NCBI RefSeq assembly: GCF_011386835.1
Contig: NC_088799.1
Span: 73,055,302 to 73,119,301, forward strand
DNA from: Chrysemys picta bellii
Taxonomy: Eukaryota > Chordata > Testudines > Emydidae
Reading direction: 5' to 3'
DNA: 64,000 nucleotides
Position numbers and translations under genes: made by a program. Below are positions 11,412-24,038 of this stretch, piece by piece. Each line of letters opens with the position of its first letter. Position 1 is the stretch's first letter. A model generated the notes under the pieces. The model had not been told where the DNA came from. It ran no database searches and saw only the letters and a list, made by a program, of their open reading frames with translations.

Positions 11412-14400
11412 GTAATATGCCAGACAAATTCACATAATAATAATAGAATGGTTAAAAGTAATGGTCTATATCACACAGGAAAATAACGCAGCAGAAATAC
11501 TGAAGTCATTGGGATGCTTTGATATAAACACAGTAATTGTATATTTATAGAATAGTCAAGAAGGATATATATAGAGGATAATAACTGAATTACATTTCAC
11601 CCTCCTGCTTTACTTTTCCTTTCTTTGTAATCTCTGACACTCTTCATACTCTACTACCCCCCTGGAAAGCATACATTTCCTTCTTTCCCCCAAAAGTTAA
11701 TATGAATGCTTATATACATGCACATACCATATTCTGATTAAATAATTTGGAAAAAAGTGAAAGGCTAGTGATACAATAGTCAAATTAATATGGCTAGTTT
11801 ATGTAATTTGCAATGTGACTTCTTCATATTGGTATACATAATGATATTTATAAGAAACAAAAGTCCTTATAGTGCTGGTGCTGGGCACAAGCAAAATACT
11901 GTACAGTTTTTGATACTATATTTAATTCTAAAAGGTTTGAAAAGCATCAATAATTTAAAGAGTTTTTTCCCCACAGTAAAGTAGCTCTTATTGAAAATTT
12001 ACCACCAAATGAATAAGCACCCCAGTTTTCCATGAGAAAACCTGTTTTTACAGAATAGTTACACTCTCAAATTGTACTGTCTATCTTCCTGAGGTTTTAG
12101 TCTACCAGAAGATCATGTGCACAATTTTGAATATAATAAACTGAACTTTTTCTATAAAACTAAAACATGCACTGAGATGCTTTGCATTACAGGAGTTGGT
12201 TTGTAACAGATGCTTTGCAAAATTAAGTGTTTGGATACATTTCAGAATTCATCAAAACACTGTAAGCTTTTCACTAAATTTGAAGTTTTGGCATTCCATG
12301 ATGCCAAGCATTTGTCAATAAAATTAGTTTAGTGCAAACATTAGAATTGTGTTTTCTTTATCACAGAGCAATGAAGATCAACATATTTTTAATTAGCTTT
12401 CAAAATTTTAATTTGGTCTGAATTAATGACTTCTGCTGGAAACAACTGTTCTTTAGGTCTGTTATCACAAGTGCTCAAGAAAACATATTTTTTCTTAATT
12501 TTTCAACAAAAATGAAGTTATAATTTGCACTATATGAGAACTTAGTTAACTTATAGCAAACCATATAAGTGGAACATGTTAATAAGGCTGGGAAATGGCT
12601 TTTGGAAGCACTTTCTTGTGTGATGCAGCTTTGGTTAGATATATCTCATGATATTATAGTACATAGTAATTTATAGTTTCTTGGCACAATAAGAAAATAT
12701 AGAGGACTGTACCTTAGGAATTAAGGCTGGAAATTTGGAATCATTCTTCTATTTGCCCATCCCTACTGATTGGGAAGACAAGAAATAGTGTTCCAGAATG
12801 CAATTTCGTTTCCTTTTTATAAAGTCAAGATTAAATATTAAATCCAAGGGATTTGTGATGGTCTTGCATAGGCGAAATGTGAAGACAGAAAGCTGGAGTG
12901 TTAATGGCTAGAGATTTATTCAGACTAACTGAGCAGGAAGGGACAGTCACACTGCTCTCCTTGTCAAAATTGTCCCCAGTCTTGCAAATGAGGCAATAGA
13001 AACTCTAGATATGTGCCCTTTCATGGCTAACCAATAACACCAGGATAGTTGGGACCTTTGCTGACATAGCCCAGTCACCCTGAAATACGATGGTCCTCTG
13101 TTCTTAAGAAAACAGGTGATGCCAATGACCGACTATCTACTCTTGTTTTGAATGAAGACCTTGATATTCTTATCAACAACTTTGTCACTTTAAGATTAGT
13201 CTACAATAACATATTATACTTGGGCCTACACCTGCAGACCATTTAGAGACTAAAAATAAATCCAGAATGTTGCAACTGTTTATTAAGTGGATCTTCACAT
13301 TGGAAGTATGTAACACTGGTGTTCCTACTCGTTGCCTTTGAGCTTCGCGATGGAATTCAAGGAGTTGATATTAACTTTCTAAAACCGGAGAGTCTGCCTC
13401 TGCCATTTTTGATCTACTTTCTCATTACTTGTTACTGGAGGTGCTGGAGTTCCCTGGATTATAGAATAGATGGAGTTGTAGGCAGATCAGCTCTGTGAAG
13501 GCTCCTTGTCCCTAGCACATACTAGCTTCATTCTTGCTGGGGAATGTGAAGGAAAAGAAAATGCTACTCTATTCCACCTTCATCCATTTTTAAGATCCTG
13601 CTCCCAATTAATTGCTCTAGTTCTTGCCTCTGCTGCTGCTCATTTCTTTTCAAAGCAGTAAGTACAGAATTAACATGACCGTTAACAGTTTCAGGTCTGC
13701 TCACATACCTGAATACCAGCAGTAGAAGTAAACACCAGCAGATAGAGTGACAAATCCTAACAATAACTCTGCTTCTTAAAAAAAGCTGAAAGAATCAGCA
13801 AAGGCACTAGAACTGCATCTGAAGACTAAGAAGAACAGTCAGCACATGTGAAGACAAGTCAGCACTCTCATTTGTTTTATTTTTTAAAAACTCTTGACTT
13901 TTATGCCAGTCTCATTTGGGGGGTGTGGCGAACTTGACTCATGATTTTTGAAAGTTTTGAACCTGAAAGTTAGCAATAATACTTCACATCGCAATCAAAA
14001 AGATTGAGAGATATAAAAGAGCACTAATTCAGCAGAAATTAATGGCTTAGGCTCCCACAATTCAGCAAAGGTTTTTCAACCCTGAGTTCTTTACTGTATT
14101 TAGTAGCATTTCTACACATTTCAGCTACCATTCATTATTAACTATAAGTATTAACTGTAGGCCGCCAGTGATAAACTATGGCTGTAATATTTCTTGCAAT
14201 TGTGTTTCTATCAAAAAGACAAACATTTTGCAGTTTGTCATATATTGTATACTATAATTAACTTAAAAGTACACCACACAAAATTTGAGTGAAGATTTTC
14301 TTAAAATGAGAATGATGATGCAAATGGTATTCTTAAGTATAATGCAATAACATATTGGGGTGATATTCTTTTTTGTTATTTGAATTTGGTCAGGCAAAAA

Positions 14401-14523
14401 TAGGAAAATATTTCAATTCATGTGTTAGACTAATGGATGGCGAAAACTATTAAATTCTACATGTCAGTAGCTTCTGAAGTACTTTTTAAAAACAGACATG
14501 AAATAACCTTCTTTCCTTTTTAG
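11412..14523. other. Anonymous AT-rich DNA, no supported feature
   Basis: No nameable repeat or gene was seen over about 3.1 kb, one of the longer stretches free of recognisable elements. Confidence 0.5.
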
Positions 14524-14607
14524 AGACAGCACTTTAGAACCAGCACCTTAGAACCAGCACCCTCCAAGGGAATAACAAACAGAAGATTGAGGAATATTGA
14601 AGTGATT
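14524..14607 (+). other. Candidate host exon, 84 bp, product unknown
   Basis: A strong acceptor, TTCTTTCCTTTTTAG, ends at 14523, and a consensus donor GTAAGT starts at 14608. The enclosed 84 bp is a multiple of three and open in frame 1 for 28 codons, while frame 2 contains a stop. An imperfect 15-bp repeat (TTAGAACCAGCACC) lies inside. The peptide is not recognised. It could be a coding cassette exon, a non-coding RNA exon or chance. Confidence 0.28.
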
Positions 14608-15442
14608 GTAAGTATCCGGGGCAGTCTCTTCCAATAGGGAAGTAGTCACATTGACACCAAATATGTGTAGATAATCTTTGAATCTCCTAATTTCCTGTAG
14701 GTTTGGCTTAATTTGTCTTTGCTTCCTTAATTGTTTGCCCTTTCTTGTTGATGGATGTGATAATTCTTTCTAAATATAAACAGAAGGTTGTCTGGACTGG
14801 TCTAAAACTAATAGGCTACAAAATTTAAAAGCTGCAAGTGAGTGAGTCACTGGGGACTTGAACTCTGGTTATGATCCAGCCAGACACTTCTCTCTGTGAG
14901 CAGCTGAGCAGAGAGCAGCTTCTCCAGGCTCCAGCCGCAGCTGCTGCTCTTCCCACCCCACCCCCAGTGGCAGCGGCTGGTTACTGTGGGTAACTGGTCT
15001 TTTTTTTTTTTTTTAACCAGACTTTCCACTCCAAAACTGGACACCTGGCAACCCTAGTGGTCTTTTGTTTTGTCTGTTCTCCAGTCCATTCAGACTGTCC
15101 TGTCCTGGATGGTTTCTCAGCCACTTCTTTACATATGCCAGAAGGGGCAACTAAGTAAAATTAGCTTTATGTGAAAAATGAATGCTTATTTGTAAATAAG
15201 AAGCCAAAACTGCTTAGTCAAGCTGTGTAGGAACAGGAAATTTGCATTCATTATCCGTATCCTATTAATACTGGATACACTGGATTCAACAATGCTACAC
15301 ACCTCCTTACCCAGAATTTCCATCCTGGATATGTTAATGGGCAACTTCACTATGAATGGTCCCTTGAAATATGTGTTAACTACTTATGCTAAACAATCTG
15401 ACCCACCTAGTATTTAGCTGTGACACTCTAAGTACATTTCAC
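14608..15442. other. Mostly anonymous DNA; possible old DNA-transposon remnant near 14.85-15.06 kb
   Basis: GC-richer sequence at about 14850-15055 ends in AACTGGACACCTGGCAACCCTAG (key part CTGGCAACCCTA), reminiscent of a remembered reptile transposon terminus. The opposite end is not visible, so it is not annotated separately. A poly(T) run lies near 15000-15014. Confidence 0.3.
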
Positions 15443-15571
15443 AGACTTGAAGAAGAGTACTATATGAGCTCAAAAGCTTGTCTCTCACCAACAGAAATTG
15501 GTGTAATAAAAGATATTCCCTCACCCCACTTGTCTCTCTAATATCCTGGGACCAACATGGCTACAACAACA
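15443..15571 (+). mobile_element. Degenerate Penelope-type tail of a distinct family
   Basis: The segment has the same architecture as the PLE tails: CTTGAAGA (degenerate CUGANGA), a possible hairpin, AAAAGCTTG (degenerate GAAAGC), then AATAAAAGATATT and a 3' part ending CCAACATGGCTACAACAAC. The sequence differs clearly from the two PLE subfamilies elsewhere in the window, so it would be a third, older family. Assignment rests on the layout and on remembered reptile repeats. Confidence 0.45.
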
Positions 15572-15669
15572 ATTATATCTATATATTACACAAATACATA
15601 TACTATATACAACAATACATGTCATAACAACGACTGTTGCATTCACACACAATACTTTGTGCTTGACTG

Positions 15670-15708
15670 ATATATATATAGAGAGAGAGAGAGAAAGAGA
15701 GAGAGAGA
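15670..15708. repeat. (TA)n(GA)n microsatellite
   Basis: A run of TA dinucleotides passes into GA dinucleotides with a single interruption. Confidence 0.9.
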
Positions 15709-16769
15709 TTGTAACCTCATCAGGGTTATGAACCTATAGATTCCTTGGTGTTCGAGACACCCAATTCTCTGTAGGTTTCATGAAGGTCAGATGATGCAAG
15801 GATCCCTGTTTGGACATATGCAAGGGGACTCATGACCTTCAGCCAGCACTGGTTGCAGCATTTCATGACAAGTGAGTAAGGCATGTCACAAGCTGTCTTA
15901 TCAGCTCTGATATGCCAGCCAAACTGAGGTAAGCTCAGCTGAAAACCTAAAATTTTACCTACCTTTCACTTCAAGGAGGGACATGTCACACAATAGTGCA
16001 ATTAACGTTCTTGTTTGGCAAATGTAACTTCTATATAGTTATGTTCTTTCATTCATGTTGCTCTGAGCATCTCCTCTTGAGATCCAATTCTGCTGAGAAA
16101 TCTTTTGATTTATACTGACAAATATGAGGAATAATTGGGAATAACTTAATCAAAAGTGGTGTTTGTTAGTTCGTAACAGAATCCTAGCTTGGCCAATCAC
16201 CATATTGTCGTCCTTATTTAAATGTTCTTCTTTTTCCTCCACCCACTCTTTCTGTTTGTATTAATGTGATAATTTTCTCAGGACAGGGACTGTGCCTTTT
16301 CCATTTTGAAGAGACCTAGAATCATTTAAAATGTACAGGGACTCCTTCTTTTACACTTTGATGAATTAATTAAATAAGACTATTATACAAATCGCACCAG
16401 TCAGAGATGAAAACCTATATAAATAAGATTTCACCTATATCACATGTAGGGAGACAGCACTTTGTTGACAAAATATCTAGGAGGCTCATGTTCATCTTTT
16501 GTATTCCAGGTGTGATGAACAGGATATTTGTTTAATCAAGTCCCACTCAAAGGAGTACTGGAACACTGAGGCCAGAAGTTCTCAGTGACAGCCCCTCTAC
16601 TACGGAAGTCCCTTTATTCAAGCACAACCTGATTTCTTGTCTTTCCACCTTCAGGGTGAAGTTCAAGATACTTTAATTTGTGCAAGCCTTTTCATATTTA
16701 CTGCTGAAGAATGACCAGTTGGATCTTTCCCAGAGACAAAGCAGCAACAACCTGGTGAAGAAAGCAATG
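15709..16769. other. Anonymous DNA, no supported feature
   Basis: Nothing recognised. Confidence 0.5.
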
Positions 16770-17430
16770 TAACCTAGGGGATAGGGATGATGGATTCTTC
16801 CAAAAAGCAGGGGGGCCACGAGGCCCCGCTTCCTCTATGCCCTCACCCCTGCCCCTCCTCTTCCCCCCGAGTCCCTGACCACCTAGACAAGCCGGAGCCC
16901 AGGCCCCTCCACCTGCCTGCGGTAGGGGTAACCTAGAGCAGCCCCTGGCCCATGTCCCCAGCCCCCGGATTCCTCGCCAAGGGAAGGTGGAGGGTCTGCA
17001 GCTCCCCACAGCTGTCTACGTGGCTCTTACCCAGACCCAGCTCTGGCTTCTGGTCTGGCCTGGGGGGCTGAAGAGCAACAGCCAGGCCATGATAAGAGCT
17101 GTCTGAGCAGCTATGGGGAGCCACGGACACTCCATCTGCCCTGGGCAGGGTTCTTTGGGGGTGGGGACATGGCCTAGGAGTTGCTCTCTGGCCCCCCACC
17201 CCGGGCACGTGGAGGGTCCATAGATCCCCACAACTGCCTTGACTCCCCAGGCCACTGTTCCCTGGGTCGGGCTCCCATTTCCAGCCTGGCCAGGGGCAGG
17301 CGCTCGGGGTGAGGAGTAGGGGCAGGAGGACAGGCCTGTGGCAAGCAGTGAATGGGACAGGCCCATCCACTTTCAAAGGTGAGAGGGCCATGGCCCCTTG
17401 ACCCCCCCTCTGTTCCGGCACCTGTGCTAG
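16770..17430. repeat. GC-rich repeat block with degenerate internal repeats
   Basis: Base composition jumps from AT-rich to strongly GC-rich for about 650 bp and falls back abruptly. Similar units recur: GGTGGAGGGTCTGCAGCTCC (from about 16985), GTGGAGGGTCCATAGATCCC (from about 17210), and an inverted relative, GGGAGCCACGGACACTCCA (from about 17117). The minus strand carries overlapping open frames of up to 178 codons, which GC-rich repeats give by chance. It abuts the CR1 3' end at about 17437. Family unknown. Confidence 0.55.
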
Positions 17431-17436
17431 GGGATA

Positions 17437-19790
17437 ACACAGATTCATCGATTTCAAGGCCAGAAGCAATGATTGTGATCATCTAGTCTGACCTCCTGTA
17501 TAACACAGAGCATAGGACTTCTACAAAATAATTCCTACAGCAGATTGTTTAGAAAAACATTTAATCTTGATTTTAAAATTAATGGTGATGGAGAATTCAC
17601 CACAATCCTTGGTAAATTGTTCTGGTGGTTACCATTACTATTCTCACTGTTAAAAATGAATGCCTTATTTCCAGTCTAGCTTCTGCTGCCAGCCATTAGA
17701 TGATGTTATACCTTTTTTCTACTAGGTTGAAGAGATCATTGTTAAATATTTGTTCCCCGCTCAAGTCACTCCTTAACCTTCTCTTTGTTAAGTAAAATAG
17801 ATTGACCTCCTTCAACTTATCACTATAAGGCATGTTTTCTAATCCTTTAATTGTTCTTGTGGCTCTTCTCTAAATTGGAAACCTCTCCAATTTATCAACA
17901 TTTTTCTTGACTTGTGGGCACCAGAACTGGACATAGTATTCCAGCAGCAGTCACACCAGTGCCAAATATAATGGTTAAATAACCTTTATGTTACTACTCA
18001 AAATTGTGCTGTTTGGTAATTGCATTAGCCCTTTTGGCCACAGCACTTTACTTGGAGCTCATGTTCAGGTAATTATCCACCGCAACCCCCAAATCTTTTT
18101 CAGAGTTGCTGCTTCCCATGATAGTCCTCTATCCTGTAAGTATGCCTACAGTCTTTTTTCCTAGGCATATACAGTTAGCCATATTGAAGTGCATATTGTT
18201 TGGTTGCACCCAGTTTACCAAGTAATCCAGATCATTCAGTATCAGTGACCTGTCTTCTGCATTATTTGCCATTCACCAATTTTTGTGCTATCTGTAAATT
18301 TGATCAGTGATGATTTTATGTTTTATTCAGGTCATTGATAAAAAGGTTAGAGCATAGGGCCAAGAACAGTTCCCTGTTAGACCCCACTGCTCAGTGATGT
18401 TTCCCTGTTTACAATTATGTTTTGAGATCCATTAGTCAGATTTTAATCTATTTAATGTGTGACAGGTTAATTTTATATCATTCTAGGGTTTTTTTTAATC
18501 CATAAATTGTTTGGTACTTGGTCAAATGCCTTACAGAATTCTTAGTGTATTACATCAGCACTATTACCTATTATCAATCAAACTTGTAATCTAATAAAAA
18601 ATATATATAAAGTTAGTTAGTTTGACAGGATCTATTTTCCATAAATCTGTGTTCATTGGCATTAATTATATTGCCGCCCTCTTTATTCTTTATTAATCAA
18701 GTCCTCTATCAACCATTACATTACCTTGTCCTGGATCATTTTCAGACCGACAGGCCTATAATTATATGGGTCATCCCGTTGACCATGTTTAAATATTGGC
18801 ACAACATTAACTTTCTTCCATTCTTCTGGAACTTCCCAACTGTTCCAAGAGTTATTGAAAAGCAGTGTTAATGGTCCAGCAAGCTCTTCTTTGAAACTCT
18901 TGGGTGCAAGTTTTCTGGACTTGCTGATTTAAAAGTGTCCAACTTTAGTCGTTGTTGTTTAACATCCTCCTGGGATATTAGTGGAATGGAGACAGTTATA
19001 TGATATGACTATATCATCTATTTTTCTCCAAATACAGAACAGAAATATTTATTGAACAAGTCTGCCTTTTCTGAATTATCAATAATTTTCCCATTTCCAT
19101 CTCACAATGGACCAATAACATTATGAGGATACTTTTTGTTACTAAAATACTTTAAAAAATTCCTTGCTATCCTTAACTCTGCAAGCCATAGATTTCTATT
19201 TGTGTTCCTTTGCTTCTGTTATCTATTTTCTACAGTTCCTAACTTCTGGTTTTTATTCATTACTATCAACTTCTCCTTTCTTACATTTGTTATATTTTTA
19301 GCTGTCTTCACTTCCTCTCTAACCAGGTCTTTTTTTTTTTTTAACCAATATGGCCTTCGGCCTTGATTGTGGCTTTTTTTGTGGCACCAAGTATGGTGCT
19401 CATAAACAATTCCAAATTATCATTGACATTTTTCTGGTTAAATTCTTCTTCTCAACTGATTTGGCTCATAATTGTTTTCAATTTACTAGTCTGGACTTCA
19501 TTCTGTTTGCACATTATAAATATGATCAGGTCATAAACATCTGTATCTAATCTACATTAAGCTTTAGTTCTGTAATCAGTTCCTATGTATCTGTCAAGAT
19601 GAGGTCTAATATAGAATTCAATCTGCTTACTGCAATACTTTTTGAGTTAGGAAATTATCATCTATAATATTTAGAAATTCCAAAGAAATTCATTTCTAAT
19701 ACAGAAATTCAATTATTTGTCAGTATCACCATTCAGAGAATGGGTCTGGTATATGTGTGTGGATGTCCTTTTATACAGAAGGCCCAACTT
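17437..19790 (-). mobile_element. CR1 LINE, ~2.35 kb, decayed, antisense
   Basis: Read on the minus strand, this is the reverse transcriptase and 3' part of CR1 ORF2 followed by its 3' end. At the left edge lies the CR1 tail, on the plus strand ATTCATCGATTTCAAGGCC, then GATCATCTAGTCTGACCTCC. RT landmarks are visible. Plus-strand 18328-18348 encodes NLFINDL (family consensus close to LFINDL). At 18280-18298 the catalytic FADDTK box reads FTDSTK, so the second aspartate is lost. The 5' side (19.1-19.8 kb) reaches toward the endonuclease/RT linker region and then fades. There are many stops and frameshifts; no intact product is possible. CR1 mobilises by target-primed reverse transcription, and 5' truncation is usual. 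Confidence 0.78.
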
Positions 19791-19808
19791 TATACTTCTC
19801 AACAGGAG

Positions 19809-19873
19809 GTCTAGATTAATTATGAGTTATGTCTAGATACATATGAGTTATGTCTAGATTAATTATTAGTTAT
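19809..19873. repeat. Three-copy tandem repeat, 21-22 bp unit
   Basis: The unit GTCTAGATTAATTATGAGTT plus AT is repeated three times with a few changes, at about 19809, 19831 and 19852. Confidence 0.8.
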
Positions 19874-20315
19874 GACTGAGAGAATTCAAAGTGTTCAAAG
19901 GTATGTTTGCGTAAGGTAAAGTATGCTTAAACAATTGTCTTTGTTATGATTGAAGTTTTCTCAGTCCAATCTGACTCATGATATCATCAAAATGACAGCT
20001 GCTGTTGGATTGTTTAACTATTTTTTCACTGTAATCAAGACCCTTTACTTTATTGATATATGCTTCCTTGTTTTTATAATACAGTTGGGATATATTTTAT
20101 AGTGTTTTAATTTAATACCAATATATGTAACTTTACAGTAAACTAACAAAGTATTTGAAGCAAATTTACACCAGCTCCCTTCAGGTAACAAGAGGGAGCA
20201 TCCCAGGTATCTTGTCACCTTTATCTAAATAGAAATTCCTTTGTCTTTTTTTCCTTGAGGGGAAATATCTTGCAGAGGACATCTTATAGATATTGTCCTA
20301 GCAGCTAGACGCGGA
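19874..20315. other. Anonymous DNA, no supported feature
   Basis: AT-rich; nothing recognised. Confidence 0.5.
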
Positions 20316-20405
20316 GGGCCTGATTTTGAGAAGAGCAGAACAACTCCCACTCCCATTGAATTCAAGGGGTGATTTGAATATTCAGCACTTCTGAAAATCG
20401 GGCCC
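20316..20405. repeat. Short palindromic repeat (GGGCCTGATTTT...AAAATCGGGCCC)
   Basis: Ends GGGCCTGATTTT and AAAATCGGGCCC are nearly perfect inverted repeats 90 bp apart. The interior is also partly palindromic: CTCCCATTGAATTC, then a mirror around 20358. It belongs with the fold-back repeats at 4560 and 51807. No target duplication was found. Confidence 0.55.
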
Positions 20406-20665
20406 AAGAAGTTAATTACATATGATGTTCCCTTCAAAATGTTCACTGGAAAAAAGTTTCAGAAATGAGCTTGCAAATATGACATTTAAAACTAAAATCT
20501 CCCACTGAGCCATATAATGCTTTTCTTTGAACACAGTTATGGTTTATTTTGTATGCATCTGACAATGCCTTTATGAAAGACAACTGATAAGCATCAGTTT
20601 GGCACAGAGACTACTATTACACCCGCCTGTTCATTATTATATTCCTTGCTTTTGTGTGTGAGCGA

Positions 20666-21579
20666 GAGAGATGGAATGCACCCCTGTTTTCACACCCTAC
20701 ACACTAGTAAAATAATCTTTGTACAATGTATACCTTGTGAGGTATCATTTGAAAACTTATAACTTGCTAGTCAATTTTGTCATGGTGAAATTTATGTAGC
20801 AGCATTGTGTGTAAAGTTATGAATTTCCCCTGTGCGATGTTATTAGTCGGTGTTCAAAACCCCCCTTAGCCCTGCCCAGGCAGAAGTCATCGAAGAGGTC
20901 TGTTTTGAAGAAAAGAGTGTATGCTTGTCTTAATTTGCATTTAAGCAATAAACAAATTTTCAGGGAAAACTGTCCTGAAAAGTTTGGTCAGTAATGCTGT
21001 TCAAAGCATATAATGAGAAACTTAGCTTTGACTCTAATATAGTTTGTTAAGCTAGGCACTAGAAAGCATTTTTATCTTCATTTTCTTGTAACCATTTCTG
21101 ACTTTTATGCCTTATTGCTTGTACTCACTTAAAATCTATCTTTTTCTAGTTAATATACTTGTTTTATTGTTTCAGCTAATCCAGTGTGTTTAAATTGAAA
21201 TATCTGGCTAACTCTATTTAGGGTGGTAAATTGTGTATTTTATTCCCATAAAGGAATAATGGATTTAACATTTGGACTTTTCCAAGAGAGGGCTGAGCAG
21301 TGCAAGACATAGATTTCTAGGGGGAAATCCAGGACTTGGGGTGTAGTGGGGTCACCCTGCAGTATAACTAAGGTTGGTGAGTGCCAGAGTGTAGCCCAAG
21401 TGTGTTTGGGAGGCCGCAGTTACATACAGACACTCAGAGTGTGACTTGCATCATGGAAGGCTGTTTGTGAGCAGCCCAGTTGGGAGCTATTACCAGCAAG
21501 GCCTTGTATGTCACTCAAGGTCACAGGGCAGGGGTAACATGGCCCCTCACTGGTCTGGTTTGCACCCAAGTATGTCACA
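20666..21579 (+). repeat. LTR-like repeat, second family
   Basis: The block begins around GGAATGCACCCCTGTTTTC and ends TATGTCACA, the same GTCACA end as the solo LTR at 1975-3097. Near the left end, CCTTGTGAGGTATCATTTG aligns with TCTTGTAAGGTATCATTAC of that LTR. AATAAA at 20946-20951 could be a poly(A) signal. The exact left end is blurred and no target duplication is clear. No internal retroviral genes lie beside it. Confidence 0.55.
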
Positions 21580-21649
21580 GTGGGTATTTGGAGATCAGAG
21601 AGAATAATTAACATTTATACTATTAATATTGTTACTATAATGCTTTCCC

Positions 21650-21893
21650 TCATAGATCTCAAAGCATTTCACAAACATAAACAAATTAAGCCTCCCGAAG
21701 TCCTTGTTAGATGAGTAGGTATTGTGACCCCCCCAATTTACACATGGGGATATTGGGATTCAGAGAGGTTGTGACTGAGTCAAGATACCATAGGAAGTCT
21801 GTGGCAGAGCCAGGATTAAAGTAGTAATGAATCCAGAACCCAGATCTTATTACCCCAAGTCATGTGCATTGACTACAAGATCATCCCACCTTT
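21650..21893 (-). mobile_element. MIR-like SINE, antisense
   Basis: Read on the minus strand, the order is that of MIR. A 5' part covers the region complementary to GATCTTATTACCCCAAGTCA. Then comes the core complementary to GTCTGTGGCAGAGCCAGGAT (21799-21818). Then follows the complement of CAATTTACACATGGGGATAT, and a 3' part complementary to CTCAAAGCATTTCACAAAC. MIR is an old tRNA-derived amniote SINE; divergence is high, as expected. Confidence 0.65.
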
Positions 21894-23712
21894 CCATTTA
21901 GTAAATCAAATAACCTTCATACATTAGTTTCCCTATTGTTTCCCATTGTATATAACTATATCTCTAAAGTTTTTAACATTTTGACCAAGATGTCAGCTAA
22001 GACCGGTTTTCCATATGACTCTTCAAAACGTAGAATTAAACCATCCTTTTATTATGAAATTGGGACCTGTAAGTGACACCAGAGTTTTTGTGTTACTCAT
22101 AAATATTAAGAAAAAACACCAATTACAAAATGAGACTATTAATACCTTGTAGTTATGTTAAAAGAAAATATTATAAAGATATAGGCATTTGCTGAAAGAC
22201 TATTAATTGTTATGGGTTACAACTGAATATGACAATTCCTAGCATAGAGTATACTGTCTTATTATGATTTACTATGAATCCCATTAGTAATAAAGAAAAA
22301 AGGATGTGTAATTTTATTGCCAGTGAAAAATCAGAGTGTTCTACGGGAAATGATGATGACACAATTTCTGGAAAATGCTAAGTGACTGCATTATCGTTAA
22401 ACAATCTGAGGTCCTGATTGCTGATTGACTAAACAATTTCAAGTGACGTTCAGAGTGAGTGGAAAATTGTCCTTTAAATGTTTTATTGATTCACATTCAG
22501 CATACTGAGACCAGGTAAAACTGTCTGTATGTCTCAGTGAGTCAGTATGATGGGCTAGTGGACTGCACTGTTACCAAAGCATTCCGAATATGAATCTTGT
22601 GTCACTCATTTGGTTACCGGGCCATTCAAAAGTGAGATCTTCATGGACATAATAATCTTTAGGATGGTGCCTTGTGCCTTTTCCAGGGTAGCCCCCATTG
22701 GCCAGTTTCAACAAGAAGTGACCTCTGTATTTTTATTGAACCAGGCTTTTCTCTTCTCTGATATATCCAGTGGACACGACTCTGTTCTACACTGCCATCT
22801 TTTAACCCACTAGCTCATAAAGTTACAATGTTGATTAGCAATTAGGATCATAGAGAGAAATTTAGCACTGGGAAATATTACAGGGAATACTCAAAATATG
22901 AGGATTTTCAGTGTGTGGGAAAAGAAAACACTTCCATGCCAAAAGAGTGGTATATGATTATAATGGAGATAGTGAAAAATCTGGTTGGTCAGGCAGTGCT
23001 GCTAGGAGACATCTGTTTCTTAATCTGTACTCCCTTTAGCAGAAAATGCTGCTAAAACATATAATCCCTAAGTACAAATAGAAGCATACGAGATATCTGC
23101 CAATGGGCAAAAGTAGAGTCTTCCTCCAGTAGGCTTCTCTGCTCTGCCCTTGAATGAAAATTTGTTTTCATTCCTGTTTAAGGTGGATTTGAGGAATAAA
23201 ACTGGGTTTCCGTTAATGATCAACTTGTGACTTTTGTCTTTGTCATAATATATAAACATACATTCACTCACAAAACCATAACATATGGTGTGTGTGTTCA
23301 AAAAATTATACTCACAAATCTATACCTACCCAGCGAATGCAGAACCACTTCTGATGAAGGAAGAAGCCACCTGACTATTAAAAATAAAATAAACTGGTCA
23401 GTTACTTTAAGCAGGCCAAGCCCGAGCCAACTTGTAACTAGACATGCACATTCAGTGCTGCTCAATGTCATTTGAAGTCAGAAGAGTTGCATCTATTTGT
23501 GCCAGTCCTGAATTTGGCCAGTTTGTCCACATGGGTGAAGGACAGAAATCATTTAACCTATTTTTTTAAATATAATTTTTCACTGCCTGAGCATTAAGAT
23601 TTTCATACAAATATAGTAATTAAGATTGAGACCCTATACAACAACAAAAAAACCCACTAAGACCTGGTAAATAATTCTGTTTTCAACATACTGAATCTTG
23701 ATATATAGTTCC
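21894..23712. other. Anonymous DNA, no supported feature
   Basis: AT-rich; several short chance frames; nothing recognised. Confidence 0.5.
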
Positions 23713-24038
23713 TTGAACTGTTTTCAGAGTAGCAGCCGTGTTAGTCTGTATCCGCAAAAAGAACAGGAGTACTTGTGGCACCTTAGAGACTAACAAATTT
23801 ATTAGAGCATAAGCTTTCGTGGGCTACAGCCCACTTCTTTGGATGCATATAGAATGGAACATATATTGAGGAGATATATATACACACATACAGAGAGCAT
23901 GAACAGGTGGGAGTTGTCTTACCAACTCTGAGAGGCCAAGTAAGTAAGTGAAAAAAAAACTTTTGAAGTGATAATCAAGATAGCCCAGTACAGACAGTTT
24001 GATAAGAAGTGTGAGAATACTTACAAGGGGAGGTAGAT

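Noticed and set aside
16698..17482. Overlapping minus-strand frames up to 178 codons
   Set aside because: They fall in the GC-rich repeat block, where stops are rare in all frames; sequences are low-complexity and rich in P, G, S.
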